In this document: positions 34,286 through 41,967 of the stretch, one piece after another
Numbering within the stretch: position 1 is the first letter of the stretch
Layout: each line of letters opens with the position of its first letter
NCBI GenBank assembly: GCA_000952975.1
Contig: LM997412.1
Span: 1,240,001-1,304,000, forward strand
Reading direction: 5' to 3'
DNA from: Peptoniphilus sp. ING2-D1G
GTDB taxonomy: Bacteria > Bacillota > Clostridia > Tissierellales > Peptoniphilaceae
Length of the DNA: 64,000 bases
The notes under the pieces: generated by a model
Databases searched by the model: none
Seen by the model: the letters and a program-made list of their open reading frames with translations, nothing else
What the model was told of the DNA's origin: nothing
Position numbers and translations under genes: made by a program

Positions 34286-35020
34286 ATGAAAACAGTACTT
34301 ATTACAGGCGCATCCAGAGGAATTGGAAAGGCCACGGCTTTAAAATTATCGGAAGAAAAGCTGTACAATATAGTTTTAAATTACAATAATTCAAAAAAAG
34401 AAGCCCTTCAGTTGGAAGAAGAACTTTTGCATAAGGGTATAAATGCCCTTGCCATAAAGGCTGATGTATCAAATCTTTCTCAAGTTGAAGATATGTTTTC
34501 TGAAATAAAAAACAGATTTAAGGGTGTGGATATTTTAATAAATAATGCGGGAATTTCTCATTCCGTTCAGTTTCAGGATCTAAGACCCGATGATTGGAAC
34601 AGGATGTTTTCCGTAAATGTGGGCGGAGTATTCAATACCATACACTGCGCTTTGGAATACATGTTGAGCAAGAAAAATGGAGTTATTTTAAATTTTTCTT
34701 CTATTTGGGGTTCTCACGGTGCGTCCTGCGAAGTTTCTTACGCCGCCACAAAGGGTGCCATAGAAGCAATTACAAAATCTTTGGCCTTGGAGCTTGCCCC
34801 TTCAAATATCAGGGTCAATGCCATAGCTCCCGGCACAGTTAATACCGACATGATGAAGACCTACAGTCAAAATGACATAAAACTAATCTGCAGCGGTATC
34901 CCGATGATGAGAATGGCCGAACCGGAAGAAATCGCTGAACTGGTAAAATTTTTAATATCGGACAAAAACTCCTACATGACAGGGCAGATAATTTCTCCCA
35001 CAGGAGGTATGGGCGTTTAA
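34286..35020 (+). CDS. short-chain dehydrogenase/reductase (FabG-like)
   Basis: A 244-residue SDR with the cofactor motif TGASRGIGKA (residues 7-16), NNAG near 89, and the catalytic Ser...Tyr-x-x-x-Lys in SSIWGSHGASCEVSYAATKG (~140-160). The C-terminal PG motif (NAIAPGTVNTDM) is also present. Classic SDRs reduce carbonyls using NAD(P)H; it resembles 3-oxoacyl-ACP reductases but lies outside any fatty acid cluster, so its substrate is open. Divergent from the nitroreductase gene with a short shared promoter region. Confidence 0.88.
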   Translation: MKTVLITGASRGIGKATALKLSEEKLYNIVLNYNNSKKEALQLEEELLHKGINALAIKADVSNLSQVEDMFSEIKNRFKGVDILINNAGISHSVQFQDLRPDDWNRMFSVNVGGVFNTIHCALEYMLSKKNGVILNFSSIWGSHGASCEVSYAATKGAIEAITKSLALELAPSNIRVNAIAPGTVNTDMMKTYSQNDIKLICSGIPMMRMAEPEEIAELVKFLISDKNSYMTGQIISPTGGMGV

Positions 35021-35023
35021 TCA

Positions 35024-35395
35024 ACTTTGATACATCTATTTAAAGACCTCATAAACTCCTTCCAAATCTTTTACGGCACCCAATCCTCTTATTTAATTCA
35101 TCGAAATTACGGATTGCCTATGTCTATGGGTTTGATTTTATTCTAAACCGGGCAATCACACTGTGATAGCTCAATTCCAAATCCTTTTACTCAATATTGT
35201 CATCTCTCATATCAAGGGCAAAAATTGAATAGTCTTTCACCTTATAATAACCCATAACTCCCGCCCCTAAATCGATTCTATCGGCCAACTTATACTCTGT
35301 GAAGTTTTCCCCTTTCAACAATTCTCGCATCTGATTTACTGCAGGATAGGAGCAAGGAATTTCATTTTTAAAAAATCAACCTCTCTGAGATTTTT
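35024..35395 (-). pseudogene. decayed gene, multiple frameshifts, family not recognised
   Basis: The 379-bp stretch between the SDR and DUF3783 genes has no intact gene, but on the minus strand it reads as coding pieces in shifting frames. One piece is ...NQMRELLKGENFTEYKLAD... ending RDDNIE-stop, then KDLELSYHSVIARF, then NFDELNKR, then IRGLGAVKDLEGVYEVFK-stop, the last ending like a natural C terminus. The pieces are in order, consistent with one small protein broken by at least three lesions. There is no usable start codon. The original function is unknown. Confidence 0.55.
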
Positions 35396-35399
35396 ATTC

Positions 35400-35933
35400 T
35401 CACAGAGCTTCTTCAAGTTTTTTTATTCTGTCATGAATATCTTCAAGTTTAACATCCATCTTCTGATTTAAGGTAAGGGCATAATCCACTGCCTCTTGAA
35501 CTTTTTCATTTTCTTCTTCATTTAAGTACTCCCTTGCTTGTCTCATAAGAGCGTTCAATTCCTCAGCTGCTGTCACCACTTGATGCTCATCGATTATATG
35601 AGAGATTAAATAGCCCAACTCCCAATTAACGGTGTGTTTTGTGATTACGGATTTATGATCCACTAAAATTTCTCTAATTCTTAAATCAGTTAAAAATTTG
35701 CGGAGAAGATTTCTATCAAAATCTGAAAAAAGGATAAATTCCGTTTCAACATTTTCGCCATTGTAAATTTTATCCTCTTCTTCAGTGTATTTCACGGTGA
35801 AAATTTCACCAATCCTCTTATTTAAATCCTTTTCATCAGCATATGTGATCTCAAAATCATATTCAGTTGCAAGATTTTTAATATTTTCAAATCTATTTCC
35901 TTCAAATCCATATAATAATATTTTTTTGTCCAT
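35400..35933 (-). CDS. DUF3783 domain protein
   Basis: A 177-residue cytoplasmic protein. The centre (~85-140) has the DUF3783 pattern: EFILFSDFDRNLLRKFLTDLR, then an Ile/Val strand, then VNWELGYLISHIIDEH. The C terminus is a predicted coiled coil ending in IHDRIKKLEEAL. The molecular role of the domain is unknown. ATG 35933 sits 8 bases after GGAGG; an ATG five codons earlier overlaps that site. The stop codon lies at the edge of a weak hairpin that may terminate transcription. Confidence 0.75.
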   Translation of the reverse strand: MDKKILLYGFEGNRFENIKNLATEYDFEITYADEKDLNKRIGEIFTVKYTEEEDKIYNGENVETEFILFSDFDRNLLRKFLTDLRIREILVDHKSVITKHTVNWELGYLISHIIDEHQVVTAAEELNALMRQAREYLNEEENEKVQEAVDYALTLNQKMDVKLEDIHDRIKKLEEAL

Positions 35934-36151
35934 AGCATTGCCCTCCATAAATTATAATTTACATTATACACTATAATTCAGACGCATTTAAAAAAATCAG
36001 TTATTAAACATAAAACATTAAAAGTCAGCTGTTTTTAAATATGAGGACCACCAGATACCCTAATATCCTCTTGACATATCTTTCGATATTTATTATTTTA
36101 TCACCTATAAAATGTAATCCGCCACTTAATTATATCCTCTTAAGACCAAAT

Positions 36152-36193
36152 AAAAAAACTCTCGATATCAAAGTTTGGTATCGAGAGCTTTTA
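36152..36193 (-). terminator. terminator of hsp20
   Basis: ACTCTCGATA / TATCGAGAG(T/C) stem with a 10-base loop and A/T runs on both sides, just after the hsp20 stop codon. The rest of the 35949-36199 spacer is AT-rich with nothing I can assign. Confidence 0.85.
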
Positions 36194-36199
36194 ATTATT

Positions 36200-36649
36200 T
36201 TAGTCTATTGCTATATTCTTTGCCTTGTTTTCAACTTCTTTTTTCGGAACTTTAATTTCAAGCACACCATTATTTAAAGTTGCTTTTAAGCCGTTTTCAT
36301 CAATATCCTTGAAATACATAGTTCTTTCCATCTTTGAAAACTTTCTTTCTTTGTGAATATAATTTTTTTCTTCGTCTGATTTATCGCTTTCTTCTTTCTT
36401 TTCAGCACTAAGAGTCAATTTACCTTCTTCCAGTATGATTGAAATATCTTCCTTTTCAAAGCCCGGAAGTTCCGCTTCAATGATATATCCTTTGTCATCT
36501 TCTGAAATATCTACCTTAAAAGTCGAACTTCTCAAAGCTCTTTGCGGTGTAAAATCATCCTTAAAGAAATTGTCAATCATGTTGTAAAAATCTTCAAATC
36601 CTCTGTCAGCTAATCCTAAATTATTTTTTATATATGGTCTTATGCTCAT
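36200..36649 (-). CDS. Hsp20/alpha-crystallin small heat-shock protein
   Basis: A 149-residue small heat-shock protein. The alpha-crystallin domain (~residues 42-140) contains the A-x-x-x-x-G-x-L-type motif (LNNGVLEIKVPK) near the C terminus and ELPGFEKEDISI earlier. It holds unfolded proteins in the cytoplasm in an ATP-independent way. The promoter carries a CIRCE operator, so HrcA control shared with groESL is expected. Confidence 0.94.
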   Translation of the reverse strand: MSIRPYIKNNLGLADRGFEDFYNMIDNFFKDDFTPQRALRSSTFKVDISEDDKGYIIEAELPGFEKEDISIILEEGKLTLSAEKKEESDKSDEEKNYIHKERKFSKMERTMYFKDIDENGLKATLNNGVLEIKVPKKEVENKAKNIAID

Positions 36650-36668
36650 AATAACATCTCCTTTTTAA

Positions 36669-36695
36669 TTAGCACTCTTCGTGCTTGACTGCTAA
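36669..36695 (-). promoter_or_regulatory. CIRCE operator of hsp20
   Basis: TTAGCACTC-N9-GACTGCTAA matches the HrcA operator consensus TTAGCACTC-N9-GAGTGCTAA with one mismatch. It lies between the -10 box and the hsp20 start codon. Confidence 0.9.
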
Positions 36696-36704
36696 CCTAT
36701 GTAT

Positions 36705-36733
36705 AGTATACCTTAAAGGTCAAAGAATGTCAA
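36705..36733 (-). promoter_or_regulatory. sigma-A promoter of hsp20
   Basis: On the minus strand: consensus -35 TTGACA (36728-36733), 17-bp spacer, -10 TATACT (36705-36710), directly upstream of the CIRCE element. Confidence 0.85.
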
Positions 36734-36763
36734 GGATTTTTAAAAGATTTTTATATTTTTTAA

Positions 36764-37594
36764 TTAACCGTAAAAACGCCTTAATTTCAAGATTACAGAG
36801 TATAGATCCACAAGAGTTGTAAAGATTATAAAATAATAAAAATATTTAAATATTTTTATTTCAAAATCAAATTTCAAAAAGTACACCAGAACAACACTTA
36901 TTAAAACATTGCAAAAAATACTCAACATAGTTACGTACTTTCCGTATTCCCCTTCAGAAGTCCTGTTGGAATCCCTTAAAATAAACAAAAAGAAAATAAC
37001 CTGAAGAGTTTTCTTTCTTAGTATACTGCCACTGCCGGCCATTATATGTATGGATAAAAATATCACCGTAGAATAAAATATCAAATTTATGAGTTTACTT
37101 TTTTTAAAGACGAATTTTTCCCTGCTTTTATATAGGTCTTTTATTTCAAAGGGTTTTAACAGTTTATTTAATATCTTTATGTTTTTCACATTCTCTGCAA
37201 TCCAAAGGGATAAAACCGAAGAAATCAACATAGTTATTACAATGTCTTTTATGCTCTTGAGTAAAAGCGAATAATCTACTTTTTCCCATATGAAAATATA
37301 AATAACCGTACTTAAAATCAATATCAAAAATAAAGTCTGCAGCAAAGCCTTAAGGATTCTATAGTTTTTTCCGCTTATGAATATATTTGAAGATGACCCG
37401 TACTTAGTAGAAAAGTTATGAGGGCTTCCAAATTTAAGGAGAAGGTTCTCCAATTCCGCAAGATCATAATTTTTGCCCAATTTATCTTCCACCAGAGAAT
37501 AAAAATCTTCCTTGGCGGATTTCGCATCTTCATAGGTCATGTACCTGGTCATCTCTCTTATATATCTATCAAGCAAATTTTCCTTTGTATACAT
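36764..37594 (-). CDS. HAAS-type domain integral membrane protein
   Basis: A 276-residue protein. The N-terminal ~65 residues (NLLDRYIREMTRYMTYEDAK, LAELENLLLKFGSPHNFS) resemble the helical HAAS/DUF1700 cytoplasmic domain found in Firmicute membrane proteins near PadR-type regulators. Six or seven hydrophobic helices follow. No PadR regulator is adjacent. Function unknown; membrane location is clear. Confidence 0.65.
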   Translation of the reverse strand: MYTKENLLDRYIREMTRYMTYEDAKSAKEDFYSLVEDKLGKNYDLAELENLLLKFGSPHNFSTKYGSSSNIFISGKNYRILKALLQTLFLILILSTVIYIFIWEKVDYSLLLKSIKDIVITMLISSVLSLWIAENVKNIKILNKLLKPFEIKDLYKSREKFVFKKSKLINLIFYSTVIFLSIHIMAGSGSILRKKTLQVIFFLFILRDSNRTSEGEYGKYVTMLSIFCNVLISVVLVYFLKFDFEIKIFKYFYYFIIFTTLVDLYSVILKLRRFYG

Positions 37595-37765
37595 AAAATC
37601 ACCTTTAATGTATTATACCATTAAAAAGGCACTACTCATTGACTTTAGCTACTGTTTTAAACAATATGACAATTTAAATATAATTTAAAAAATCGCTCAA
37701 ATAAAATCACACTCTCATATATAATAAATTTATTATGTAATTACATTCAACTATGTAGTTAATTA

Positions 37766-37802
37766 TAAAAAAGGCTATGAGCATTGAAACTCATAGCCTT
37801 TA
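37766..37802 (-). terminator. terminator downstream of the SLH surface protein; twin of the one at 41872
   Basis: AAAAGGCTATGAG / CTCATAGCCTTT hairpin. It and about 55 bp beside it align with the terminator at 41872-41905. The 37595-38012 gap holds this hairpin, a second one (37877-37903) and the diverged repeat described separately; otherwise I see no gene. Confidence 0.8.
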
Positions 37803-37856
37803 ATACTGCCACCTAAAGATTTTTTGAATCATTTTTTTAACCCCTAATTCAATGAG
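37766..37856. repeat. diverged direct repeat, left copy (partner 41872-41952)
   Basis: The segment from AAAAAAGGCTATGA through AGCCTTT, CCA..TAAA and TAATTCAATG aligns end to end with 41872-41952, with about 70% identity by eye and small indels. The two copies flank the SLH protein/regulator module. Confidence 0.6.
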
Positions 37857-37876
37857 TCTCCAAAGGTTTCTTTTTT

Positions 37877-37903
37877 GAAAGAAAAGGAGAAAAACTTTCT
37901 TTC
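37877..37903. repeat. small inverted repeat
   Basis: GAAAGAAA / TTTCTTTC with an 11-base loop in the spacer 3' of the SLH protein gene. Purine-rich and simple, so significance is doubtful. Confidence 0.35.
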
Positions 37904-38012
37904 ATCTAAGAAGACAATCTAACACAATAAATCGACAGCCAAACTATGTGGCATGGAGGATTTTTGTAATAAAAACGATTCATTCTTTAGGATTTGTATA
38001 CTATAGGTGTTG

Positions 38013-40214
38013 TTATTTTGTTATATCTCTTGCAAATCTACTAAAAATTGTAGCTGCTTGTGCACGAGTCGTTTCTCCACCGGGAGCCAAAGTATTTTCA
38101 TCTATACCGGTGAGCAACGCTTTGCCTACAGCCCAAGTCATAGGAGTAATAGCGTATTCGCTGATTTCATTCGCATCTTTGAAATTCAATTCTCCATCCG
38201 CAGTTATGTCGTATCCTTTATACTTTGCATATCTATAGAGAATGGCTGACATCTGTTCTCTGGTAATCATTCCGTCCGGATTAAAGATGCCGTTGGCTCC
38301 TTCCACAATTTTATTTGCATAGGCCCAGGCTACAGCATCGGCATAGTATGCATCGGAGTCAATATCACTAAAAGGAGCAGATTGTGGCGGAGTCGGTTCC
38401 GATTCAATGCGATAGAGAATGGTGACAATCATAGCCCTTGTGATGGAAATTTCAGGAGAAAAATACTTTTCAGAAGTACCCTTCATCCAACCTTTCTCAA
38501 AGGCATTAATAACATCTTCATAAAACCAGTCTTCAGGTTTGACATCGAAGAACGCTTCCTTAGGTTTTTCCACTTTTTTAAGCTCGGCGGGGGGATCTAT
38601 CGCTAATTCTATTCCGCCGCCTTCATTAGATTCTACTTCTTTCCAAATAGCTTTTATGACAATATCCTCACTGATGACCACTGTATCACCTGGTTGGTAT
38701 TTGACATCATTTATAAGCCAGCCGTCGAAGAGCAGATCCATATTTACAAGATTGCCGGGATTCGACAAAATCATAGTTTCTCCTTCGATATATACTTCAT
38801 CGGGTTTCGTGGTTACACCGTTGTTCATGTCATAGGAAACAGTGTATTCCTTCGGTTCTTGAACGGGCGGTTTTTTAATTGGTGGTTTGGAGACCCATTT
38901 TTCCGCCTCACCGGTGCCCTGGCTGACACTCAGATTAATCTTTGCTCCCGGGGCGATGGTTCTGTTCTTCCAAGAATAAGCCATGCCGGAGTCAGTTCCG
39001 ATTAGAGAGTCTTCTTCCACTTGATTAAATACATTCGCCCTGGCCTCAGAGTAATATCCGAACCAGTAAGTATCCACACTGTTCACTCCCACGGTTCCCT
39101 TGCCGAAGAAGTTGAATTGACGGAAATCTTCTCCTTCTTCGCCGTTGGTCATTTTGAAACCGCGACCGTCCGGAAATTTTTTAATGGGAGCTGTGTCGTT
39201 ACCTGCAATTTCAATGTCCGCATGGCTTCCCACAGACACTACTACAGGTATATTGCCTTTATTTTCAATTATATAGTCCACAAAAATGAACTCACCCTTT
39301 TCCGAAAAGCGGGGTTGAACGGTGAGGAAAATATTGTTGCCCATATCCACTTCTTCTCCAACCTTACCCCTATCTCTTAACCTGATCGGGTCTTCCCCTT
39401 CCTGTTGCAATACGGTTCCATAACCGTCATTAGCATAGGTGGTTCCTTCCCATTGGTCGTTCGTCGTTCCGATGATGTCAAACACTCCGTCGCCATAGTC
39501 GTTCATAGAGTAGGCTGCCAGTCCGTGTCCGTCAGTTATGTAACCATACCACGGACTCTGGAAAGTGGCAGTGATGGTACCACTGTCCGCATCGTTGGTG
39601 ACACTGGTAGCACCGGGGATGGTAAAGGCGTCGGAGCTTAGACCGACGAAAGTATACCCGTCCTTTGGTGTAAGAGCGATGGTAGCCTTGTATTCGCTAT
39701 CGGGTTCAAATACTCCCGAATTTTCACCATCTGTTGCAAAGTCTCCTTCCCAGGTAATGGTGCCGGTATACTGTGTAGTCTCAATAATGGTGGAAACCGG
39801 TGCTTCTCCATTTATGGGAGCAATGGGATCCTTTAATTCCAACTCATCTACCAGAGTGCCTGTAGGTTGTGTCGGCATAACCATCGGTTGATTTCCTTGA
39901 GGCTTTAATAGGTAGATGGCATTGTCTTTAGGTTCAGCAGCGCCCTTTTCTTCCTGTGTTTGCACAGCAGGTTTCATTGCCGCATCTTCCGATTGAGTTG
40001 TGTCTTCTTCTGCCGTGCCCGCTTCCTGTACACTTTCTTCTGTAACTTCCGATTGAGTTGTGTCTTCTTCAGCTGTGCCCGTTTCCGGTACACTTTCTTC
40101 TGCGGAAGCCGTTTTTGTAAGTTCTGTTTCCGCTATCTCTTCAGCGAATACTCCTGTAGGAAGTATTCCGATTAATAAAGTAACAGATAACAGAAAAGAT
40201 AATAATCGTTTCAT
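38013..40214 (-). CDS. large secreted surface protein with InlB-type repeat and three SLH domains
   Basis: A 733-residue surface protein. The signal peptide is cleaved near GVFAEE. Two tandem 20-residue Glu/Thr-rich repeats (39-78, core AEEDTTQSE) form a stalk. A beta domain (~130-225) of the type YTGTITWEGDF...GYTFVGL follows, then a novel-looking domain (~226-440, starts SPWYGYITDGHGLAAYS). An InlB/Listeria-Bacteroides repeat (~470-540, YTVSYDMNNG...FDGWLIND) and three SLH domains (~565-733) anchor it to the wall. Likely an S-layer-linked adhesin (inference). Base composition is noticeably richer in G and C than neighbours. Divergently transcribed from a broken regulator. Confidence 0.85.
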   Translation of the reverse strand: MKRLLSFLLSVTLLIGILPTGVFAEEIAETELTKTASAEESVPETGTAEEDTTQSEVTEESVQEAGTAEEDTTQSEDAAMKPAVQTQEEKGAAEPKDNAIYLLKPQGNQPMVMPTQPTGTLVDELELKDPIAPINGEAPVSTIIETTQYTGTITWEGDFATDGENSGVFEPDSEYKATIALTPKDGYTFVGLSSDAFTIPGATSVTNDADSGTITATFQSPWYGYITDGHGLAAYSMNDYGDGVFDIIGTTNDQWEGTTYANDGYGTVLQQEGEDPIRLRDRGKVGEEVDMGNNIFLTVQPRFSEKGEFIFVDYIIENKGNIPVVVSVGSHADIEIAGNDTAPIKKFPDGRGFKMTNGEEGEDFRQFNFFGKGTVGVNSVDTYWFGYYSEARANVFNQVEEDSLIGTDSGMAYSWKNRTIAPGAKINLSVSQGTGEAEKWVSKPPIKKPPVQEPKEYTVSYDMNNGVTTKPDEVYIEGETMILSNPGNLVNMDLLFDGWLINDVKYQPGDTVVISEDIVIKAIWKEVESNEGGGIELAIDPPAELKKVEKPKEAFFDVKPEDWFYEDVINAFEKGWMKGTSEKYFSPEISITRAMIVTILYRIESEPTPPQSAPFSDIDSDAYYADAVAWAYANKIVEGANGIFNPDGMITREQMSAILYRYAKYKGYDITADGELNFKDANEISEYAITPMTWAVGKALLTGIDENTLAPGGETTRAQAATIFSRFARDITK
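39981..40100 (-). repeat. tandem 60-bp coding repeat (two units)
   Basis: Two consecutive 60-bp units encode near-identical 20-residue blocks (EESV[P/Q]E[T/A]G then AEEDTTQSE plus two variable residues). Being in-frame and near-identical in DNA, they could vary in copy number by slippage or recombination. Confidence 0.75.
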
Positions 40215-40300
40215 AATGTACCTCCTTATAAGAATAAAATATAAATTACTTATCGTTTTTATAATATCAAAAAATATAGCAGTTTCACTGATTTACGGGA

Positions 40301-40338
40301 TTTGACCGTGTCAAATGACAGGCAGATTTCATGTCAAA
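40301..40338. promoter_or_regulatory. operator-like cluster between the SLH gene and its divergent regulator
   Basis: TTTGACCGTGTCAAA (40301-40315, 6-bp arms) overlaps TGTCAAATGACA (40309-40320, 5-bp arms), and a further TGTCAAA lies at 40332-40338. Repeated half-sites in a divergent promoter region next to a helix-turn-helix gene are what an autoregulated operator looks like. Confidence 0.5.
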
Positions 40339-40343
40339 ATAAA

Positions 40344-40372
40344 TTGAAGCGCTACAGGTTCTATGGTAAAAT
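40344..40372 (+). promoter_or_regulatory. sigma-A-like promoter of the interrupted regulator
   Basis: -35 TTGAAG (40344-40349), 17-bp spacer ending in TATGG, -10 TAAAAT (40367-40372). The start codon follows 16 bp later behind AGGGGTG. Confidence 0.6.
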
Positions 40373-40388
40373 AAAATAGGGGTGTATG

Positions 40389-41819
40389 ATGTTTTCAGAA
40401 CGATTGGATGCGGTAATGAACGTGGCAGGAGTGTCAAACAGCATGTTAGGACGCGCCGTCAGTATGGATGGCTCCTACATAAGCCGATTGCGCAGCGGGG
40501 CACGAAAGTTGCCAAAAAAGCATGACTATGTATCCTTAATGAGCAAATACATAAGCGGAAAGATTACTACGGATTATCAGATGCAAGCCTTACTGAAATT
40601 GACCGGAATGAGTCCGGAAGTGTTCGGCAATGAAATAAACCGCGCAATGTACTTAGAAGAGTGGTTATTGAAGGAACCGTCTCAGTCCTGGAATTTTGCC
40701 GACTGGATGATACTCAGTTTTGCCGCCACTTCTTCAATCAATACTTCTACTCATGCTCAAGGTGAGTCGGATACTGAGGTAAATAGACTGAAGCCTTATC
40801 TTTATGGAAATGGCGGAAAACGCAAAGCGGTGGAACAATTTTTTCAATTGATTCTGCAGGAAGATAAACCACAAACTCTTTTGTTGTTTCCCGACGAAGA
40901 TATGTCCTGGCTCTATGAAAATGCAAGCTTCAGCAGAAAATGGGCAGAATTGTTTTTTTAAATTCTCGCCAAAGGCAATCGGGTACGCATGATTCACACA
41001 CTTACTCGTGATATAAATGAACTTATGGAGGCTATGATTAAATGGATTCCCATTTATACAAGTGGAGCCATTGAACCCTACTACTACCCCAGACTGCGAG
41101 ACGGTCTGTTTCAACGAACATTGTTTATTGCACCCAAGACGGCTGCAATTACCTCATCTTCAGTACAAAATCATACAGAGGGCATGTTAAATCAACTGAT
41201 AACCGACGGCAGGGCAATTGAGGCTCTGTCCAAGGAATATGATCGCTATTTTGATCTTTGTCGACCTTTGATGAAGATTTATACGGAATCGGATATGCAT
41301 CGTTTTGCCAATGTTATGGAGTTATTTCGACAAGAGAAGGGAGATGTGTGTATCCGATGTAAAGTGCCTCCGCTGTTTGTCATACCGGAGTCGGTAATAA
41401 ATATGTCCGGGGATAAAAACAGTGAACTCTATAAGTTGTGGAAGTCCAGTGTGAGCATCTTTCGAAGTAGCGTGAAGCGTAATCAGATAAACATTTCCAT
41501 ACTGAATCCGAAAACAGCCTTAAAAAATCCGCAGAACTTGACACCGTCCTTTGTAAGTCTTTTCACAGAAGAGAAATTCATCTATAGTGTACAACAATAT
41601 AATGATTTGACAGAGCAACTGAAGAAGTTGGAGAGGCGATATGAAAACCTCCATGTATATATGCATGAAAATACGGCGGAAGATACGTTTTTATATGCCA
41701 AGTAAAATGTAGGTGCCGTCGTAGCTAAAACGAAAAAACCCATGGTTTCTTTTGTAATGGAGGAGTCCAATATGGTCAGTGCCTTTTGGGAGTATATGGT
41801 TCGCCAAAATGAGCAATAA
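40389..41819 (+). pseudogene. helix-turn-helix regulator interrupted by two in-frame TAA codons
   Basis: One reading frame of ~477 codons runs from 40389 (ATG 40386 is also possible) to TAA 41817 with no frameshift, broken by TAA at 40959 and 41703. Joined, it reads ...KWAELFF[TAA]ILAKGNRVR... and ...TFLYAK[TAA]NVGAVVAK.... Each stop is one base away from GAA, AAA or CAA. The N terminus (ERLDAVMNVAGVSNSMLGRA..GSYISRLRSGAR) is an XRE-like helix-turn-helix; the rest (~400 residues) is a helical sensor region I do not recognise. The first part (190 residues) could still make a DNA-binding protein. An internal ATG at 40989 exists but has no ribosome site. It is probably the regulator of the divergent SLH gene. 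Confidence 0.75.
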
Positions 41820-41822
41820 AAA

Positions 41823-41839
41823 ACCGGACGGATGATCCG
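41823..41839. repeat. short GC-rich hairpin after the interrupted regulator
   Basis: CCGGA-N7-TCCGG directly follows the final stop codon of the regulator frame. There is no T-run, so termination probably relies on the next hairpin. Confidence 0.4.
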
Positions 41840-41871
41840 GAGTACCTAATAAATAAAGAAATATTTAAAAT

Positions 41872-41905
41872 AAAAAAGGCTATGATAAAAATTTCATAGC
41901 CTTTT
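41872..41905. terminator. terminator of the 3D-domain protein gene; twin of 37766
   Basis: AAAAAGGCTATGA / TCATAGCCTTTT hairpin with A/T runs on both sides, usable by the 3D-domain gene (minus) and by the interrupted regulator (plus). Confidence 0.85.
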
Positions 41906-41952
41906 ATGTTTCCATTTAAAAATATATTTCAACAAATTCTTAATTCAATGCT
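41872..41952. repeat. diverged direct repeat, right copy (partner 37766-37856)
   Basis: Comprises the terminator hairpin and the sequence up to TTAATTCAATG next to the 3D-domain gene stop codon. It aligns with the left copy in the same orientation. Confidence 0.6.
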
Positions 41953-41967
41953 CCTATGGGGCGCTTA

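Noticed and set aside
40989-41705. Independent 238-residue gene starting at ATG 40989
   Set aside because: It is in the same frame as the upstream regulator with coding sequence across the TAA, lacks a ribosome site, and reads as the middle of one protein.
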